In this document: piece after piece, positions 24,142 through 33,582 of the stretch | How the letters are laid out: each line of letters begins with the position of its first letter | Numbering within the stretch: position 1 is the first letter of the stretch | Origin: Helicobacter ailurogastricus | Lineage (GTDB): Bacteria; Campylobacterota; Campylobacteria; Campylobacterales; Helicobacteraceae | Reading direction: 5' to 3' | DNA: 64,000 nucleotides | Assembly (NCBI RefSeq): GCF_001282945.1 | Contig: NZ_CDMG01000002.1 | Span: 151,039-215,038, forward strand | Made by a program: the position numbers and the translations under genes | The notes under the pieces: model-generated | The model's database searches: none | What the model was told of the DNA's origin: nothing | Seen by the model: only the letters and a program-made list of their open reading frames with translations

Positions 24142-25957
24142 GGGTGCGTCGCCCCTGCTGGTTGTGTGTGTAGCCTAGCTTGTCTAGGTGCTCTAAATAG
24201 GCGATGGCGTATTTGCGCGAAAGGCCTAATTTGTCTTTGATGAGCTGGACATCCAAATAGCCACTGACACGCAAAATCTCTAGCATGGCCTTTAGTGCTT
24301 TTGTGAGGGCTATTTGGGCAATAAAAACATTGTGGCAAAGCCTAATGACTTTTTTTTGCTGGCACAGGGCTTTTAAGGCGTTATCGCCCACTTGGCGTTC
24401 AATGTCTAGGTGGTCGTAAAGGTTGTAGGGGGCTTGTGGGGTGAGCTGCCCCTCTAAGAGCAGTTTATAAAGCCTCTCTTGCAGTTTATCTTGCAACTTG
24501 TCTAGCTCTAGCCCGGCTAAAAGCCACAGCCCCCGCTCTTGTTTTAACAACCCTTCTTTGGCTAAGATGTCAAAGGCCAAGTTGGCTAAGTGGGGGCTGA
24601 TGTAGCTGTGTTTAGAATTGAGGCTTTTTGCGCTTAAAAGGGCTTGGGGGTTTTTAGCGTAAATGTTTTTGAGCGTATGGATCACATTTTTAAGGGTTTC
24701 TTGAGGGTAAAGGACAAAGTCCCTTGAATCGAGCAAGACACCTTTCAAATCTCTAGCGATTTCTAAGGCGTGCTGTTGCGTGCAACCAAAGCGTTGCATG
24801 GAAGAGAGCAGGCCAAAGCCCTTTTTATGCGCCCTCACAAGCAGACTAAAGGCTGTTTTTAAATCCCCCTGAGCTAGAGCTTTAAGCAGGGGTAGCTTTA
24901 CAGGTTTTTTAAGCAAATCCACAATGGGGTTTAACACCTTCGCCGCCCCCCACACCCGCTGGTTAATGCTAATGATGGCTGTGTCTAAATAGCACGCAAA
25001 AACGGGCGCATCTAATACCAAAGTGGCGTAGGGGTATTCCAACACCAACACGCGCGCGTTTAGCTTGTGGGTGCCAATTTGCACGCCCACGCTTTGGTTG
25101 TGCTTGAGCGGGTCTTTATCATAGGTGCCAAGCAGGACATCTAGCCTGTCAAAGCCACGTAAATACCCCTTAGTGGTTAAAAGCATCCCCACCTTTAAAT
25201 CTTGGGCTTTAACCCCTTGCAGTTGCAGGGCGACTCGCTCGTGTAAGCCGACTTTTTGCACCTCTTGGCCGTGCTGGTGCAAGGTTTTTACCCCCACCGC
25301 TTGGTTTAAAGGCGCGATTAAAAGCTTATCGCCCTTTTGCACGCACCCCCCCCACACGCTCCCGCTCACTGCCACCCCACGCCCGGGCAACACAAACACC
25401 CGATCGACATAGAGCCTAAAGAGTTGCTCTAAATCCAAGCCCGCTTGGCGTTTGCTAAAGGGGTAGGTGTTTAAAAAGTCTTTGAGGGTTTGGATACTTT
25501 CTAAATCATAGACACTACACGCCAACACCCCTAAAATGTTTAGGTGGTAGGGCTTTAGGGCATGGCAGATGGCTTCCTTTGTGGCCTCAATATTAAGGCA
25601 TTTATCCGCCTTAGAGAGCACCAAGATGCAGGGGATTTTTAATAAAGAGAGTACCAAAGCGTGCTCAAGACTTTGCTCTTTTAAACCCTCGTTGGCATCG
25701 ACAACAAACAGCCCCGCATCAAAACCAAAACTGCCCCCCACCATGGTGGAAACTAGGCTTTTGTGTCCGGGCACATCAATAAAGCCTAGAGTGCGCCCCG
25801 GCATTTTTAAACTGCTAAAGCTCAGATCAATGGTGATTCCCCTCTCTTTTTCGTGCGCACTGGTGTCGCCCTCAAAGCCCGTTAAAGCCTTGATGAGCGC
25901 GCTTTTGCCGTGATCGACATGCCCACAAGTGCCTAAAAGAAAATAAGGGGGGGTCAA
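24119..25957 (-). CDS. selB: SelB, selenocysteine-specific elongation factor
   Basis: 612 residues starting TTG, overlapping the preceding TGA as TTGA. EF-Tu-like GTPase with G1 GTCGHVDHGKS, switch I KERGITIDLSF, G3 DVPGH and G4 SKAD, followed by two beta domains and C-terminal winged helices that read the mRNA SECIS element. It delivers Sec-tRNA to in-frame UGA. H. pylori lacks a Sec system as far as I recall, so this separates the organism from it. The matching tRNA-Sec is at 52.5 kb. Confidence 0.93.
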   Translation of the reverse strand: MTPPYFLLGTCGHVDHGKSALIKALTGFEGDTSAHEKERGITIDLSFSSLKMPGRTLGFIDVPGHKSLVSTMVGGSFGFDAGLFVVDANEGLKEQSLEHALVLSLLKIPCILVLSKADKCLNIEATKEAICHALKPYHLNILGVLACSVYDLESIQTLKDFLNTYPFSKRQAGLDLEQLFRLYVDRVFVLPGRGVAVSGSVWGGCVQKGDKLLIAPLNQAVGVKTLHQHGQEVQKVGLHERVALQLQGVKAQDLKVGMLLTTKGYLRGFDRLDVLLGTYDKDPLKHNQSVGVQIGTHKLNARVLVLEYPYATLVLDAPVFACYLDTAIISINQRVWGAAKVLNPIVDLLKKPVKLPLLKALAQGDLKTAFSLLVRAHKKGFGLLSSMQRFGCTQQHALEIARDLKGVLLDSRDFVLYPQETLKNVIHTLKNIYAKNPQALLSAKSLNSKHSYISPHLANLAFDILAKEGLLKQERGLWLLAGLELDKLQDKLQERLYKLLLEGQLTPQAPYNLYDHLDIERQVGDNALKALCQQKKVIRLCHNVFIAQIALTKALKAMLEILRVSGYLDVQLIKDKLGLSRKYAIAYLEHLDKLGYTHNQQGRRTLKNPPQV

Positions 25958-26775
25958 TGCCGTGTGGGCTGCAATAAAACTTTAATCCCCCCCTTTAGCA
26001 CGAGGGGATTATTGACATCGCTCACCCGCACAAAGCGGACTTTATCACCAATGTGCAAGCTAATCTTTTCTGTGGGGTTTTCAGCGGCCATGTATTTGAT
26101 GATGTGTAAAGACGCATCAAACAAGCTCACCTGCGGCTGCCAAAGAGAAGCATTGGCAAAGACCAATAAACGCCCGGGGCTGGTGATGTCTAGCCAATAC
26201 TCCCCACTGATCTCTTTAAGCTCTAGGGCGTGTCCTGTGGGGATTAGGGGCGTGGCGTGGGCTAGATGGGGGGTTTGCACGCTAAAAGAGTAGGCCCAAT
26301 CTTTTAGGCTCTTGCGTTCTAAATCCACAAGATTAAAGCCGTATTTGGCAAAGAGTTTAGCCGCGAGCGTGGGGTCTAGAGCGTATTCGGTGTTTAAGCT
26401 AAAAGTGGCGCTGCTGGTGTCCTCTTGGCGTTGCACTTGCAACACGCTGAAATAGGCATACCCCATAGAAGACAACACGCTTTGGATGGTTTTGAGCAAG
26501 AGTAGGGGGGAAGTCTTGGCAACAAAACGCACCTGCAACAAAGCGGGGCGGTCAAATTTTAAGGGCAAAAGCCCATTGTCTTTAAGAGCCACCAGCACTT
26601 TTCTAATCCGCAACGCCCCCTGATCATAAAAAGCGGCCCGATCCTCAAAAATCCTACGGATAAAATTTTGGTTGGTTTGGTAAAACGAGCGATCCATGAG
26701 GCTTTTGATTTTAACATCGAGCACATCGGCGCTTAAGAGGGCGCACAAAAGCACGCCAAATAAAAATCCCCTCAC
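25954..26775 (-). CDS. Conserved periplasmic protein (HP0555-like)
   Basis: 273 residues starting GTG, overlapping the upstream gene as GTGA. Signal peptide GFLFGVLLCALLSADV, no other membrane helix. It carries a helical segment and a beta-rich C-terminus ending SDVNNPLVLKGGIKVLL. By position in the rpmE-rsmI-trmH operon it corresponds to the H. pylori gene I recall as HP0555. No catalytic motif seen; possibly envelope assembly together with the RodZ-like neighbour. Confidence 0.65.
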   Translation of the reverse strand: MRGFLFGVLLCALLSADVLDVKIKSLMDRSFYQTNQNFIRRIFEDRAAFYDQGALRIRKVLVALKDNGLLPLKFDRPALLQVRFVAKTSPLLLLKTIQSVLSSMGYAYFSVLQVQRQEDTSSATFSLNTEYALDPTLAAKLFAKYGFNLVDLERKSLKDWAYSFSVQTPHLAHATPLIPTGHALELKEISGEYWLDITSPGRLLVFANASLWQPQVSLFDASLHIIKYMAAENPTEKISLHIGDKVRFVRVSDVNNPLVLKGGIKVLLQPTRH

Positions 26776-27845
26776 TGACTGCGTTCTTTGTAGTGGGCTA
26801 GGCTCAAGCGTCTAAAGCCCCTCTTGGGGGTGTATAAAAGCCGTACCGGTTGGGTGCGGTTAAAGTCTAAGTGTTTGTTCCCCGACTCAACGGACAAGTG
26901 CCCATGGCCAAAGGCTAAGAGCCAACTATGCCCCTGTGTGTCGAGGGTAAAAGGCTCTTTTAAGACCATTTGGTTTTTTTGTTTTGTTTTTAGATCAATG
27001 GTCTCTACCCACAAATCCCCCTTTGGAGTGATGAGGATTGTGGGGTATTCCGTTTCTTTGGCCTCACTTGGGGCGCTCTTTGCCGGCTCTGTGCTTGGGG
27101 TTGTTTGGGGAGTGTCTTCTTTAGGGGTGGTGGCTGGTTGCGCCGTGTCTTTTGGGGTTTCTTCGCCATTTGTTGTGCTGGGCGTGCTTGGTGCGGCTTT
27201 TTGCGCACTGGTTTCTGCACTTGGCTGGGGCGTTGTGGCAGCTTTGCTCTCAGACTCTAAATTGTTGCTAGGCGTGGGGGTTTGTGCTTTGCTTTCTGGG
27301 CTTGCGTTGGTTTGTGTTTGGAATCCATGTTGTCCAAAATAAAAGACCAAAGCCCCTATCACAAGCACAAGGGGTAAAATAAAATACAACTTAGAGGTTT
27401 TGGGCTGTGGGCTGTGGGCTATGGGTTCGCCCACTCTCTTGGTGTCTAAAAAGGGAGATGGGCTCTCTTGTGTGGGCTTGGGCTCTTGGCGTGGCTCTTG
27501 GCGTTTTTCTTGAGGTGTTGGCGCGCTCTCTAATTTTGCTTTGGCTGTGGGGGGTTCTTCTTTTTTGGGTTTCTCTGTGGTTTCTAGTGGCGCGGTGCTC
27601 TTGGATTTGTCAAAGGGGGCGTTTTTGTCGTACTCCACTAGCCATTGGCTTAAATCCACGCCGTACTCTTTTTCAAAAATCTGTAAAAAGCCCACAGCAT
27701 GCACTCTCTGCACAGCGCCAAAGTCCTTTTCTAAAATGGCTCGAATCTTGGGGTTTGCAAGCTTGGTGTCTTGCGCAATCGTTTTAATGCCCTTTTGGGT
27801 CAAAAACGCCAAAGTTTCATTTAATTTGTTTTCTTGTTCGTTCAT
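26772..27845 (-). CDS. RodZ-like bitopic membrane protein with cytoplasmic helix-turn-helix
   Basis: 357 residues. Residues 1-75 resemble the RodZ helix-turn-helix (IAQDTKLANPKIRAILEKDF, then VHAVGFLQIFEKEYGVD). A charged linker, one membrane helix (LYFILPLVLVIGALVFYF), a Thr/Pro/Ala/Gln-rich periplasmic stalk and a beta domain starting YPTILITPKGDLWVE follow. That is the RodZ plan for linking MreB to the wall machinery, but homology is inferred from topology. ATG overlaps the trmH stop as ATGA. Confidence 0.65.
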   Translation of the reverse strand: MNEQENKLNETLAFLTQKGIKTIAQDTKLANPKIRAILEKDFGAVQRVHAVGFLQIFEKEYGVDLSQWLVEYDKNAPFDKSKSTAPLETTEKPKKEEPPTAKAKLESAPTPQEKRQEPRQEPKPTQESPSPFLDTKRVGEPIAHSPQPKTSKLYFILPLVLVIGALVFYFGQHGFQTQTNASPESKAQTPTPSNNLESESKAATTPQPSAETSAQKAAPSTPSTTNGEETPKDTAQPATTPKEDTPQTTPSTEPAKSAPSEAKETEYPTILITPKGDLWVETIDLKTKQKNQMVLKEPFTLDTQGHSWLLAFGHGHLSVESGNKHLDFNRTQPVRLLYTPKRGFRRLSLAHYKERSQ

Positions 27846-28516
27846 TTTCTTGCCCTATCCATAATAATAGCCCCTGCTACACTCACATTTAAGGAGTCTG
27901 TGGCCTGTTGCATACAAATGTGCAACAAACCATCCATTTTTTTAACGATCCTTGATGCCAAGCCCTCCCCCTCAGCCCCCAGAAACACCGCCAAACGGGG
28001 CGCGAAAGCAACCCGGCGCACATCTTCGCCCTTTAGGTGTGCCCCATAGCACACCACTCCCGCCCCCTTAAGCTCACAAATCGCATCCAAAAGATGAGGG
28101 CACACGCAAAAAGGCACGCCATAGAGCGCACCCAAACTCGCCCTAACCAAACCCTCATAGGGCAAAGGGCGATCGATCACCACGCCCTCAAAGCCTAGAG
28201 CCGCTACACTGCGAAACAACGCCCCCACATTGCCTACATCGCTAAGGCCACACAGCACTAACAAGCGGTCGTAAGTTTTGAGCGTGGCTAAATCGCTTAG
28301 GACGGGGGGGATCACTTTTGCCAAAAAGCCCTGATGGTTACCCCCCCTAGCCATCGCTTGGGCTTTTTTAAAGTCTAGGCGCACTATGGGAGATTTGATG
28401 GCCTTAAATAGGCTAAAGGTCTTGGGGTCGATGTCTTTGGCTAAATAGATTTCTTGGAGTGTATTAGGGTGGTTTTTAAGCATGTGTAGGACCACTTGTT
28501 TGCCAAAAACGACCAT
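27842..28516 (-). CDS. TrmH/SpoU-family RNA 2'-O-methyltransferase
   Basis: 224 residues. The SPOUT knot motifs are DVGNVGALFRSVAALGFEGV (motif 1), VFLGAEGEGL (motif 2) and DSLNVSVAGAIIM (motif 3), with the conserved catalytic Asn/Arg. The N-terminal substrate-binding domain is RlmB-like. Target is probably 23S rRNA (position 2251) by similarity, though tRNA is possible. It starts directly after the rsmI stop. Confidence 0.85.
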   Translation of the reverse strand: MVVFGKQVVLHMLKNHPNTLQEIYLAKDIDPKTFSLFKAIKSPIVRLDFKKAQAMARGGNHQGFLAKVIPPVLSDLATLKTYDRLLVLCGLSDVGNVGALFRSVAALGFEGVVIDRPLPYEGLVRASLGALYGVPFCVCPHLLDAICELKGAGVVCYGAHLKGEDVRRVAFAPRLAVFLGAEGEGLASRIVKKMDGLLHICMQQATDSLNVSVAGAIIMDRARK

Positions 28517-29356
28517 TTAACCCTCTAAAGTTTGGGCGTAAAGGGTTTTAGGGGCTGTGTGGGTGAGCTGGGCTAGTAACTTCGCCTTGATCTTAGGGGG
28601 CAAAGACATTTGCATGATTTGCGTGTAAGACAAACTGGGCTCGGCTTCTTCTTGGCAATTTAACACCAAAACCCACTCGCCAAGCAACGCTTTAGACCCG
28701 TGCAAGGCCTTGAGCTGGGCGGCGACTTGTGGTACAGAGCCTTTAAAACGCTGTTCGTGTAATTTACTCACTTCTTTTGTGGCAAATAAATAAGAGTGGC
28801 TAAAAAGCGCACTCAGGTCTGCGAGCGTGTCTAAAAGTCGCTGCGGGCTTTCGTAAAACACAAACACCCCCGTCTGCCCCTTTAATTTTGCCAAACAAGC
28901 GCAACGATCCTTAGCCTTTGGGGGCAAAAAGCCCACAAAGTTAAACCCCGCACTCTCAAATCCGCTTGCGCTGTACGCCCCCACGCACGCACTCGCCCCG
29001 GGCAACACTTCGTAATCGATGCTATGCTCTTGGGCAAAGGCGACCAATTTAGCCCCCGGATCGCTCACGCAGGGCATGCCCGCATCGCTGATAAACACAA
29101 CCTCTTGCTCTGTAAAGAAACTTGGGGGAGTTTGGCGCAAAAAGGTCTCTTGGTTGTGGGAGTGGAAGGGCAAAAAACACTTGGGTTTGGCGTTTTTTAG
29201 GGGAGTCGCCCAAGCCTGCTCCTTGAGTAAAAACAAGAGCCGTTTGCCAACTCTTACATCCTCGCACAAGCACACACCACAGCCGGCTAGGGCCTCCAAA
29301 GCCCGCCAAGTGATGTCTTTTAGGTTGCCAATAGGGGTTGCGCTGAGAGTGAGCAA
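28517..29356 (-). CDS. rsmI: RsmI, 16S rRNA (cytidine-1402-2'-O)-methyltransferase
   Basis: 279 residues from a TTG start. Tetrapyrrole-methylase fold: TPIGNLKDITWRALE at the N-terminus, FISDAGMPCVSDPGAKLV and LPGASACVGAYSASG identify RsmI. It methylates the 2'-O of C1402 in the ribosomal P site. It sits in the operon with rpmE and trmH. Confidence 0.92.
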   Translation of the reverse strand: MLTLSATPIGNLKDITWRALEALAGCGVCLCEDVRVGKRLLFLLKEQAWATPLKNAKPKCFLPFHSHNQETFLRQTPPSFFTEQEVVFISDAGMPCVSDPGAKLVAFAQEHSIDYEVLPGASACVGAYSASGFESAGFNFVGFLPPKAKDRCACLAKLKGQTGVFVFYESPQRLLDTLADLSALFSHSYLFATKEVSKLHEQRFKGSVPQVAAQLKALHGSKALLGEWVLVLNCQEEAEPSLSYTQIMQMSLPPKIKAKLLAQLTHTAPKTLYAQTLEG

Positions 29357-29357
29357 T

Positions 29358-29561
29358 TTATTGCATTTTGTATTTTTGTTTAAAGCGTTCTACGCGCCCG
29401 GTGGTGTCGGCGATTTTGTCGCTACCAGTGTAGAAAGGGTGGCAAAAGCTAGAAATGTCGATTCTTAGCTCGCTTTTGGTGCTTAAAACTTCAATTTCTT
29501 TGCCGCTTGTTACGCAGGTAACCTTGCATGGTACATATTCAGGGTGGATGCCTTTTTTCAA
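29358..29561 (-). CDS. rpmE: Ribosomal protein L31
   Basis: 67 residues. The start is TTG at 29561, giving [22 protein letters not shown] sits seven bases upstream and the family starts here. Of the zinc-type cysteines, C-x-x-C is reduced to one pair member (CKVTC) plus SFCHPFYTG. First gene of the rpmE-rsmI-trmH operon. Confidence 0.93.
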   Translation of the reverse strand: MKKGIHPEYVPCKVTCVTSGKEIEVLSTKSELRIDISSFCHPFYTGSDKIADTTGRVERFKQKYKMQ

Positions 29562-29659
29562 ACTAAATCTCCTCAAGGTTTTAGCCGATTATAGCTAATC
29601 TTTGCTTAGTTTTTATGGTTTTGCTAAAATGGAGTGCAATTTTAAAATAAAGGATGCCC

Positions 29660-29872
29660 ATGCCCCTTGTGAATATCAAAATCACAGAGGAAAACACCCT
29701 GGTAACGCCCGAGCAAAAAAAGGCTCTCATTGAGGGGGCAACAGAGTTGTTGGCAAAGGTTTTAAACAAAAATAGAGCCACAACGGTTGTCATTATTGAA
29801 GAGTTGAGTCCTGATAATTGGGGCATAGGCGGGCAAAGCGTGCGTGAGATTCGCCAAAGCACCAAAAAGTAA
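29660..29872 (+). CDS. 4-oxalocrotonate tautomerase-like protein (DmpI-type)
   Basis: 70 residues from ATG at 29660, which places Pro directly after Met so it becomes the catalytic N-terminal proline; AAGG is upstream. NIKITEENTLVTPEQKKAL, VVIIEEL and NWGIGGQSV match the HP0924 tautomerase. The physiological substrate in Helicobacter is unknown. Confidence 0.88.
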   Translation: MPLVNIKITEENTLVTPEQKKALIEGATELLAKVLNKNRATTVVIIEELSPDNWGIGGQSVREIRQSTKK

Positions 29873-29876
29873 AACC

Positions 29877-30347
29877 CTAGCCCCTGTTTTGGCGTTTAGC
29901 CTTTTCAAATTCGAAGATCGTCTTGGCCTTCTTGATTTTATCTAGGCTTAGGGGGGTTAAAACGCCCTCAATGTTTAACACGATCTCTTGGCCTTGTGCG
30001 CTCTCTAACACTCCTTTTAAGCGGGTGTTATCCACGAGCTTGCATTCAAGCAATGCGCCCAAAGACAAGGCGAAATGGCGGGGTTTGCTAAGGGTGCGCT
30101 CCAGCCCCATGGAGCTTACCTCTAAAGTGTAAGGGCCTAAGTTTGGGGCATGCACATCTAAGAGCGGAGAGAGAAGAAGGCTTGCCTCTTGGCACACATC
30201 TAGGCTTGTAGGGCCGTTTAACGCCTTAATGCTGATTCTTAAAATGTCGGTTTGGTTTTCTTTTAAAAACGCCACATCGTAAAGGGCGCAGTCGATGCCC
30301 TCTAGGGTCTTTTCTAAAATCTCCTCTAGTGCCAGTACATCCATCAT
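29877..30347 (-). CDS. rimP: RimP, ribosome maturation factor
   Basis: 156 residues. The N-terminal alpha-beta domain ends with YTLEVSSMGLERTLSKPRHF, the RimP signature, followed by an SH3-like C-terminal domain. It assists 30S assembly. The start overlaps the rbfA stop as ATGA. Last gene of the ylxR-infB-rbfA-rimP operon. Confidence 0.92.
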   Translation of the reverse strand: MMDVLALEEILEKTLEGIDCALYDVAFLKENQTDILRISIKALNGPTSLDVCQEASLLLSPLLDVHAPNLGPYTLEVSSMGLERTLSKPRHFALSLGALLECKLVDNTRLKGVLESAQGQEIVLNIEGVLTPLSLDKIKKAKTIFEFEKAKRQNRG

Positions 30348-30688
30348 TGAGCTCTTATGCGCGCAAAGAGTGCATCGAGTCTTTGCTGTTGCTCTAAGCT
30401 TTCATCGATCATAAAGACAAAATTTGGGCATTTAAACCACCCACTCACTTGCAAAACGTGCGCCTTAAGCAAGGAGGTCGCCTTCTTTAAGGCCTTGAGA
30501 CTTTCAGCTCTCTCCTCTGCGTTTAAAAACACCCCATCAATGTAGGCTTGGGCGTGGTATTTGCCCTTCGAGCAATGCACCTTTGTTAAAGTCAGTCCGC
30601 TTAAGCGGGGGTCATCTAGTGCGCTCAAAGCCTCTTGTAAATACTCTAAAAGCCCCGCATCTAGGCGTTTGGCATGGATATTCTCCAT
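30344..30688 (-). CDS. rbfA: RbfA, 30S ribosome-binding factor A
   Basis: 114 residues with the KH-like RbfA fold: LSGLTLTKVHCSKGKYHAQA and the C-terminal FKCPNFVFMIDESL. It helps mature 16S rRNA. The start overlaps the infB stop as TAATG. Confidence 0.9.
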   Translation of the reverse strand: MENIHAKRLDAGLLEYLQEALSALDDPRLSGLTLTKVHCSKGKYHAQAYIDGVFLNAEERAESLKALKKATSLLKAHVLQVSGWFKCPNFVFMIDESLEQQQRLDALFARIRAQ

Positions 30689-33336
30689 TAAAGCACCCTT
30701 GTTTTATGAATTTCTTTAAAGCTCTCAAAGACATCGCCCACCCGCACATCGTTGTAGCGATCGAGCATGATCCCACACTCATAGCCCTTAGAAACCTCAG
30801 CCACATCGTCTTTAAAGCGTTTTAAGGACACGATTTTACCCACATGCACCACCACGCCCTCACGGATTAGGCGCACTTTGATGCCCTTGTTGATGACCCC
30901 ATCGACCACCATACAGCCGGCGATCGTGCCGACTTTGGGGATCACAAAGGTCTCTCGCACCTCTGCTTGGCCTGTGTCCTCCTCCTCCACAACGGGGCTC
31001 ATCAGTCCGCCCACAAGGGCTTTCATGTCATCGATGAGGGCGTAAATCACGCTGTAAGTCTTGATCTCCACGCGAAGCTCTTTGGCTTTAACACGGATAT
31101 TGCCCGTGGGGCGGATGTTAAAGCCCAGCACCAAAGCGTGGGGGTTGTTCGCCACTAGGCTTAAATCATTCTCGCTGATCGAGCCCACCCCCGCGCTAAT
31201 CACTTGCAAGCTCACTTCCTCATTGTTAAGGGCCAACAGGCTGTGTTTGATCGCCTCTAGGCTGCCTTGCGTGTCGGCTTTGAGCACAATGGGGATGTTT
31301 TGCAATTCTTTATTGGCGACCATAGAAGCCAGTTCATCTAAATGCACTTTTGTACTCTTGCTTAGGGCTTTTTGGCGCAAATAAGTTGCCTTTTTGTGCG
31401 CCAAACTCCTTGCGGTGTTTTCGCTATCCACCGCCACTAAGACAGAGCCTGCCATCGGCACTTCACTAAGCCCCGTGATCACCGCTACCTCTGAGGGGCC
31501 TAGGGCTTTAATGTTTTTGCCTTGATCGTCTGTCATGGTGCGCACCTTGCCAAAGGCGATGTCGGCGACCACGGGATCGCCCACTTTGAGCGTCCCATTT
31601 TGCACGATCACGGTCGCCACCGCCCCCCGCCCCTTCTCCACGCTGCCCTCTAAGACCACTGCCTTAGCCGTGGTGTTAGGCGATGCCTTAAGCTCCATGA
31701 TCTCAGCTTGGATCAAGATCGTTTCTAAGAGATTGTCGATGCCCTCGCCTGTTTTAGCCGAAATGGGGATGAACTCAAACTCTCCGCCCCAATCTCTAGG
31801 GTTAAAGCCAAGCTCGGCACACTCTGCCTTGAGTTTATCCACATTGGCGTTTTCTTTATCGATCTTGTTCATCGCCACGATGATTTGCACGCCCGCTTCT
31901 TTGGCTTGTTTAAACGCCTCAATGGTTTGGGGCTTGACCCCATCATCGGCAGCGATCACAATGATCGCAATGTCAGTAACCTGTGCCCCCCTTTTGCGCA
32001 TTTGGCTAAAGGCTTCGTGTCCGGGGGTGTCGATGAAAGCGATTTTTTTATCGCCCTTTTGTACCATGTAAGCCCCGATGTGCTGGGTGATCCCCCCCGC
32101 CTCACTGCCCGCCACTCTTTGGTTGCGGATTTTATCTAGCAAAGAAGTTTTGCCGTGATCGACATGCCCCATGATGGTGACGACAGGGGCGCGCTCGCTC
32201 AAATCCTGCTCGGTTTGCTCGGTTTGTGTGGCTTCCTCTACGAAAACCTGCGTGCTCTCCACCGCCACCTCTAAGCCAAACTCTGCGGCCAAAATCTCAA
32301 TGGCATCTTTGTCTAAAAAGTCGTTTTTAGTCACCATCATGCCTAGATTAAACAGGGTTTTAATCACATCGGCAAGGTTGAGATTTGCGCTTTCGGCAAA
32401 CTCATAGACCCGTACTTCCTCAGAAATGGTGATGCTTGCTTGCACGCTCTTTTGGGCGTTGTCAGGGCGATAAACCCGCTTCTTTTTGGTCGAACGGCGA
32501 ATCCCCCCCTCGCTCATCCACGGGTTTTTACGCTGGATTTTAACCCGATCGGTCAGAGGTTTAGGGGCGGTTTCTTCGGGATTCTCTTCTTCAAGGTCCT
32601 TGACATGGAAGTCAAAGAGCATGACCTCATCTTGCTCATCCTCATAAAGATCGTTAAAACCCCTCTCTTGGGAGAAGTCTAGCTTGTGCGCGCGACTCTT
32701 TGCCCCCGGCTTGGCGGTGCTTTTGACGGGCTTTACGGATTTTTTAGGCTTTGGTTGCTCTTTGGGCTGGGTGTTTGAAACGCTCGCCCGAGCTGCTGCC
32801 CTAGCTAGAGCAGCTTCCTCTTGGTCAGTGCGCTTGACAATGCGAATCCCCCTCGTGCGCCTTAAAAGCGGCTCTGTGGTGGGTGGTGGAGGGGGGGGTG
32901 GGGGCGTGGGCGTGGCTTCTGCTTGTGGCTTGGGCTCTTGCGCCCTCACCTCTATTTTCTCCACTTTTTCTATTTTTTTCTGCACCTTTTTGGGGGTTGC
33001 TGGGGAATTTTTCTTGGGTTTTTCGCCTGTGCTGACAATCTCGATGCTGCGCTTCTTGGGGGCTGTTTGGGGCTGTTTGGTTTCCAATTTAGGCGCACTG
33101 GGGTTTTCTTGAATCTCTTGTGCTTTTGGGGCTGGCTCTTTTTTAGTGGGGGCTTTGGGCGTGGGGGGGGTGTTCTTGCTGGTGATGAGGTCGTAAAGCT
33201 TACTAGCGGTTTCCTCGTCTAGTTTAGAATTGGGCTTAAGGCTCAAGCCCAATAATTCCTTTGCCTCCTCAATCACCATTTTCACATCGGTGCGCCCAAG
33301 CTCTAACGCAAGATCTTTTAAAGGAATACCGCTCAT
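30688..33336 (-). CDS. infB: Translation initiation factor IF-2
   Basis: 882 residues. A short N-terminal domain (LALELGRTDVKMVIEEAKELL) and a long Pro/Lys/Thr-rich linker to about residue 220 precede the GTPase domain with GHVDHGKTSLLDKIR (about 390), DTPGHEAF and MNKIDK, then domains II-IV. It positions fMet-tRNA on the 30S subunit. The linker contains several G/C runs of up to nine, tolerated as proline codons. Start overlaps ylxR as ATGA. Confidence 0.95.
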   Translation of the reverse strand: MSGIPLKDLALELGRTDVKMVIEEAKELLGLSLKPNSKLDEETASKLYDLITSKNTPPTPKAPTKKEPAPKAQEIQENPSAPKLETKQPQTAPKKRSIEIVSTGEKPKKNSPATPKKVQKKIEKVEKIEVRAQEPKPQAEATPTPPPPPPPPTTEPLLRRTRGIRIVKRTDQEEAALARAAARASVSNTQPKEQPKPKKSVKPVKSTAKPGAKSRAHKLDFSQERGFNDLYEDEQDEVMLFDFHVKDLEEENPEETAPKPLTDRVKIQRKNPWMSEGGIRRSTKKKRVYRPDNAQKSVQASITISEEVRVYEFAESANLNLADVIKTLFNLGMMVTKNDFLDKDAIEILAAEFGLEVAVESTQVFVEEATQTEQTEQDLSERAPVVTIMGHVDHGKTSLLDKIRNQRVAGSEAGGITQHIGAYMVQKGDKKIAFIDTPGHEAFSQMRKRGAQVTDIAIIVIAADDGVKPQTIEAFKQAKEAGVQIIVAMNKIDKENANVDKLKAECAELGFNPRDWGGEFEFIPISAKTGEGIDNLLETILIQAEIMELKASPNTTAKAVVLEGSVEKGRGAVATVIVQNGTLKVGDPVVADIAFGKVRTMTDDQGKNIKALGPSEVAVITGLSEVPMAGSVLVAVDSENTARSLAHKKATYLRQKALSKSTKVHLDELASMVANKELQNIPIVLKADTQGSLEAIKHSLLALNNEEVSLQVISAGVGSISENDLSLVANNPHALVLGFNIRPTGNIRVKAKELRVEIKTYSVIYALIDDMKALVGGLMSPVVEEEDTGQAEVRETFVIPKVGTIAGCMVVDGVINKGIKVRLIREGVVVHVGKIVSLKRFKDDVAEVSKGYECGIMLDRYNDVRVGDVFESFKEIHKTRVL

Positions 33337-33560
33337 TTTGTCCTGATCTCCTCTAACCAGCTTTGCAAATATTGTCTGTCTTTGGGGGTGTTTTTGGTTT
33401 TTAACACCTGTTTTAAAAGATTTTTGTCATCCAGGCACGCGCGGCACACATAAAAACTGCGCCCCACACCACTAAAGCGCACAATGTGTCCTTCTTGCAC
33501 GCTAAAGCGTAAAAGGGTGGCCTGTGAAAAACACTTACGGCAACACACGCATGTACGCAT
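33333..33560 (-). CDS. YlxR-family (DUF448) RNA-binding protein
   Basis: 75 residues from ATG at 33560, giving MRTCVCCRKCF at the family's usual start. The RTCVxC motif and GRSFYVCRACLD are typical. YlxR-like proteins sit upstream of infB in many bacteria. The longer frame overlapping thrB is not used. Confidence 0.85.
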   Translation of the reverse strand: MRTCVCCRKCFSQATLLRFSVQEGHIVRFSGVGRSFYVCRACLDDKNLLKQVLKTKNTPKDRQYLQSWLEEIRTK

Positions 33561-33582
33561 GGCATTTTTAGAACAAAAGGCA

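Noticed and set aside
25346-25353. C8 run in selB and similar C8 run at 39810-39817 in an OMP gene
   Set aside because: Eight bases is short for frequent slippage and the frames are intact; worth a glance in reads but not claimed.
26824-27864. Plus-strand frames with hydrophobic stretches opposite the RodZ-like gene
   Set aside because: Shadow of the Pro/Thr/Ala-rich stalk; no start signal and no homology recognised.
32880-33175. G8-G9 runs inside infB as possible phase-variable sites
   Set aside because: They encode prolines in the tolerated linker of an essential gene; frameshift variants would be lethal, so regulated phase variation is implausible.
32684-33222. Long plus-strand frames opposite the infB linker, Gly/Cys/Phe rich
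   Set aside because: Complement of the Pro/Lys/Thr-rich IF-2 linker; composition bias keeps the opposite strand free of stops. No ribosome site.
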